A DNA stretch of 64,000 nucleotides from Rutidosis leptorrhynchoides. Lineage: Eukaryota > Streptophyta > Magnoliopsida > Asterales > Asteraceae. The notes beneath the pieces were generated by a model. It was not told the DNA's origin, did no database searches, and saw nothing but the letters and a program-made list of their open reading frames with translations. This document shows positions 60,089 through 64,000 of this stretch, piece by piece. Position 1 is the stretch's first letter. The number at the start of each line of letters is the position of its first letter. The stretch spans positions 580,501 to 644,500 of the forward strand of contig NC_092333.1 in assembly GCF_046630445.1 (NCBI RefSeq). The letters run 5' to 3'. The translations under genes and the position numbers were made by a program.

Positions 60089-60476
60089 CTACACAACTGA
60101 ATCTGCCTATTTGCTATGAATGTCCATTGTTTATCTTGTTATGATGTGATCTAGGGATCACACAGAACTAATAGTTTAACAATCAGTGGGCTAGTGTTGT
60201 ACTTATTATTCTCTATATAAAAGTATACTCCGTATTATATATGGTTTTGAGTGGGGTCACAGTACCCTAGGCCAACCCTCTGCCCTCGCTATAAGTCCGT
60301 TTTTGTGTAGTGGGAATATTTAATTAACTGAAGACTCAACAAGTATATGTAGTATATATGATATGATGTTGGTAGACATACATGTACATGTGTGTGTTGT
60401 GAAAACCGATAAAAAAAAACATCCATTGATCGATATAAATGTACTTATTACTACGACACGGAGTAGATGGAATTAA
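60089..60476. other. Intergenic region, nothing recognisable
   Basis: Ordinary AT-rich sequence with one G/C-richer stretch (60250-60300). No ORF or repeat is supported. Confidence 0.5.
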
Positions 60477-60965
60477 TTAATGGTCACTCTTAGACGATGA
60501 TGATGATGATGATGAAGAATAAGTGTTGATCTTCTTGCCTTTTCTTCCGTATCTACTGCTGGAAGGTGGTTGCAATTGCTCCTCATGATGAACAATATCC
60601 AAATGGATTCCAGGATCGTTGGCACAGTAAGTACCTCCAACCATGATGGAGTTATTGACACCTTGAAAGTTGTTGTTAAGGTATTTAGTACCATGATTAG
60701 AATATTTTTTAGTATGACCATCCTGTAGATGCCTACTAGTAGTCATCATCATCTCACCTGTCATGGTGGCACCCTCGTTGCTTCCCGACATAGTTATGAT
60801 CCCATGCTCTTGATGATCATCATGCCCGTGACTTTCACCCTTGGCCGTCCGTTTCTTTTGGAGATGAGCAAGTCGACGAGTGAGTCCAGACATCATATTT
60901 TCAATTATTTCTCCATCTACCAATTGCAGCTGCTTCTCCCCTAACTCCCGAGCTGCAGGCATCAT
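60477..60965 (-). CDS. Candidate host gene, 162-aa uncharacterised protein
   Basis: Minus strand, ATG at 60965 (a second ATG follows directly), stop at 60477. The N-terminus (residues about 5-40) is a charged helix (ELGEKQLQLVDGEIIENMM, then LTRRLAHLQKKR), the middle is His/Met/Gly-rich, and a conserved-looking segment lies at about residues 105-130 (GGTYCANDPGIHLDIVHHEEQL). The C-terminus is basic then a Ser run, encoded by a GAT/ATC-type microsatellite at 60495-60525. No signal peptide or membrane segment. A TATA-like TATATAAT with an adjacent CCAAT lies about 50 bp upstream (61012-61025). It is not part of any transposon seen here. I do not recognise the family. Confidence 0.55.
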   Translation of the reverse strand: MMPAARELGEKQLQLVDGEIIENMMSGLTRRLAHLQKKRTAKGESHGHDDHQEHGIITMSGSNEGATMTGEMMMTTSRHLQDGHTKKYSNHGTKYLNNNFQGVNNSIMVGGTYCANDPGIHLDIVHHEEQLQPPSSSRYGRKGKKINTYSSSSSSSSSKSDH

Positions 60966-61400
60966 TATATTAACTTAACCAACCACCTTATAGATATAGA
61001 TATTAGATATGATATTATATATTGGTTAAGAAGAAATAAGACATGTACGAGTGATGGTATTGTTGGCCACAATTTAAATAGACGTTGGTTGCACATAAAT
61101 TAGCATGTACGGTCAAATCTTTTATATCGTATAGCTTTCTAAAATGCCTTCCTTTAGTAACAATTCAAGCATTTAGATGTCTTTTACCTTTGGTTTAAGA
61201 ACACAACAAGGGAAGGATCGCTTGGCCTAGGGTTCACTGCCTCTTTCCTTCTACAATCTACATCCATATATTTCTTGTATTAACTTCGATTTTGTTGTCA
61301 CTACATTTCACACAACGTAATTAGAGAAATGATAAGTTCATCACAAAAATTTACAAAATAGTCTACCGGTTTAATCAACATAGAAGTATGAAATATATAT
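60966..61400. other. Upstream region of the host gene candidate
   Basis: Contains the putative promoter (CCAAT/TATA at 61012-61025, minus). 61322-61400 resembles part of the repeat unit at 62615-62700 (GAAATGATAAGTTCA and following). Nothing else is supported. Confidence 0.4.
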
Positions 61401-61790
61401 ACTCCAAAATACCAAAAAATACACTGAAATTCGAGCAAAAAGGGGCACGGACGAGCAAAAGGGGATAGTCGAGCAAAAAACAGGAAATTCGAACAAAAAA
61501 CATGATATTCGAACAAAAAAAAAGGCGGACGAACAATTTGTGTTCTACATTTTGGATAGTCGAACAAAAAAATGTAGAACACGTTGATAATCGAACAAAA
61601 AACGGGATATTCGAACAAAAATGTGTTCTACATTTTGGTATTCGAACAAAAATTTTATTTTTTTTTGCTCGACTATGCTTTTTTTGTTCGTCCGTGTTTT
61701 TAATTTTTGCTCGACTTCCCTTTTTTTTTTGTTGACCGAATTCCCCTTTTTTTGCTCGAATTTTTGTGTATTTGGGTGTATTTTGGAGTT
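61401..61790. mobile_element. Fold-back (MITE-like) element
   Basis: ACTCCAAAATAC at 61401 is mirrored by GTATTTTGGAGT ending at about 61790. The left arm is a series of (A/G)TTCGA(A/G)CAAAAA words and the right arm their complement (TTTTTGCTCGAA), so the whole region can fold back imperfectly. The centre holds GTGTTCTACATTTTGG twice (61542 and 61622) and its complement once. No transposase. A MITE or fold-back transposon is likely. Confidence 0.55.
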
Positions 61791-61829
61791 CCTAGAGTTC
61801 TCAAACTAAAAAAGTTCTCACTGGATCCT

Positions 61830-62495
<666 letters not shown>

Positions 62496-62835
62496 TGGTA
62501 GAATTCATATGACAGCTCATTTTGTAAGTTTTTTCTAATAAAACATTATGTAGGTGTGACATTGTTTTATGTATTTATATACTTTAAAACAACATATTGA
62601 AAAATGAGATAATAAGAAATGATAAGTTCACAAAAAGATTAACAAAATAGCTTATACCAATTTAATCAAGTGAAAAGTATGATTAAAAAATATATAAATA
62701 ATTTAATTGAAATAACTCATATGACCATTTATTTTGTGAGTTCTTTTCTTAGGAAAAGATTATGTAGGTGTGACACTGTTCATTTATTTATACTTTCAAA
62801 CAACTTATTGATATTTGAGAGAACGAGAAACATCA
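62496..62835. repeat. Imperfect ~210-bp tandem duplication
   Basis: 62503-62620 and 62714-62832 share CATATGAC, ATTTTGT(A/G)AGTT, ATTATGTAGGTGTGACA and the following AT-rich phrase at an offset of about 210 bp. A partial third copy lies at 61322-61400, next to the fold-back element. Confidence 0.6.
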
Positions 62836-63290
62836 AACTAGTTATTTTTTAAATGATAATTGCGTTATTGAACTTTCTAGGCTTCTAGAAAAAAAAAAAA
62901 GACTAAAAAAGCAAATTACAATGATTTAAAAAACTACTCTAAAAATGTATAAGACATACTATTACAATCCCTATATTTAATCGTATTAATTCTTGATTAT
63001 TTCTAAACCTTTTTTAATCACCATAAGATTTCAACTTAGAGATATTTCGTAAGAATATGATACTCAACCAGGGTCTTTTAGGGGTGTTTGGATTTGCGTT
63101 TGGAAAATTGATTTAATCCAACACAAAAACATTCAAAAACGACAAACTATTTTCTACGATACTTCTTTTAGACTTTTTTTGTTTAATGAAATCTTTTACC
63201 TATAGTTATTCTTAATAGTCCTCTCAAAAAAATAATTACACCTAACAGTTTATCTTTACTTATTTTTTTCTTCTAAAAAGTAGTATTAAT
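62836..63290. other. Intergenic region, nothing recognisable
   Basis: AT-rich; no ORF or repeat supported. Confidence 0.45.
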
Positions 63291-64000
63291 TGTGACGCCC
63301 CGTACAAAATCAACATGTACGGATCATCCACAATATGATCTTTACACGGTTACAACACTATATGTTGTTTAAAAACAAGTTTTGCATTCATGAAAAGATA
63401 ACGTCAAATGTTTTACAAAAGATAACGTGTTTTTACGAATAGAAAGCATTAACATAAGTACGTGACACAAGGTCATTACAAAACCATTATTCAAAAATAG
63501 CATAAGTTGCGAATGCAAAATAAAAGTTCCATGCTTAAGACATCTCTAAACAATGCAGCGGAAGTCTAACACAGCGAGTCTGTAACAGCAAGTCTAACAG
63601 CGGAAGCAACAACGTCTAAGCACCTGAGAAATACATGCTTAAAAGTCAACACGAATGTTGGTGAGCTATAGTTTGTTTGTAATTAGTAATGTAATGTACA
63701 CCACGAGATTTCAGTGCTTCAACCAGCATTTCAAATCAGTATATCAAATCAGTAGTATATAGTATATGCTTATCCGTGGGCACATGGTAACTAACTTAAC
63801 GTAGAATAATATATCACCCCCTAAAAGTACACCTGGCGAGTGCGTATGTTCTCGAAGTATTAAACACCCATTAAATGCTAGTGCGACTAGCCCGAGTGGG
63901 GATGTCAAACCCTATGGATCCATATCTAAGATTCGCGTCTACCGGTTCAAAAACCAATAGTTAAACGTTACCGTGCTAAGGGAAAAGTTTATGCCGTTAT
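63291..64000 (-). mobile_element. LTR of another chromovirus-like element, cut by the window end
   Basis: It begins TGTGACGCCCCGTAC and continues past 64000. 63600-63680 matches the Tekay LTR phrase CAGCGGAAG..CACCTGAGAA..ATGCTTAAAA..TCAACA..ATGTTGGTGAG (compare 8015-8080), in the same order and orientation as the minus-strand Tekay LTRs. This indicates that an LTR 3' end is at 63291 on the minus strand. The body of the element would lie to the right. Confidence 0.6.

Noticed and set aside
60495..60530. Ser run of the host gene candidate as a meaningful domain
   Set aside because: It is encoded by a trinucleotide microsatellite and is probably length-variable.

Overview
This window is nuclear plant DNA made almost entirely of LTR retrotransposons stacked inside one another. 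The element types (Athila, Tekay-like chromovirus, Ty1/copia), the AT-rich composition and the wording of the LTRs suggest a eudicot, probably Asteraceae. That taxonomic guess rests on memory of similar elements, not on a search. The only candidate host gene is a small intronless ORF on the minus strand at 60477-60965.

The nest can be read exactly because each insertion keeps its target-site duplication (TSD). From outside in: (0) an unidentified element with a short LTR covers 1-1344, 50948-51953 and 59746-60088, and its 3' LTR is 59892-60088; its 5' end lies outside the window. (1) Solo LTR A, 1345-50942, TSD CTTTG. (2) An Athila-type Ty3/gypsy element on the minus strand, 2038-49259, TSD CTTAC, with ~1.99 kb LTRs and a tRNA-Asp type primer site. 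(3) Inside Athila: Tekay-like chromovirus copy 1 (minus, 7694-33906, TSD CATTA) and solo LTR B (plus, 42461-46387, TSD AACTA). (4) Inside the 3' LTR of Tekay copy 1: Tekay copy 2 (plus, 9696-22775, TSD GATGR). A decayed Ty1/copia element (minus, 51959-59740) sits separately in the level-0 element. Right of 60088 lie the host gene candidate, a fold-back repeat (61401-61790), CT/TA microsatellites, a tandem duplication and the beginning of another LTR (63291 to the window end).

The two Tekay copies have chromovirus Gag and Pol (zinc knuckles, protease, RT, RNase H, integrase, chromodomain-like end), all disabled by stops or frameshifts. Both also carry two extra genes between the primer-binding site and gag: an acidic Glu/Ser-repeat ORF and an F-box ORF with a Sel1-like segment. 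The F-box ORF is open over all 227 codons in both copies although gag-pol is broken in both. Just after it lies a copy of the polypurine-tract/LTR junction that lacks six bases, which suggests how the genes were captured.

The Athila element has broken gag-pol, a 138-codon zinc-motif ORF flanked by a strong splice acceptor and a consensus splice donor, and an env-like 3' ORF that begins at a splice acceptor and has no AUG of its own. It also carries the perfect palindrome CATGCGATCGCATG in pairs at four places, always exactly 32 bp apart with unrelated 18-bp spacers. The F-box cargo, the palindrome pairs and the splice-dependent env-like ORF are the most interesting parts of the window.
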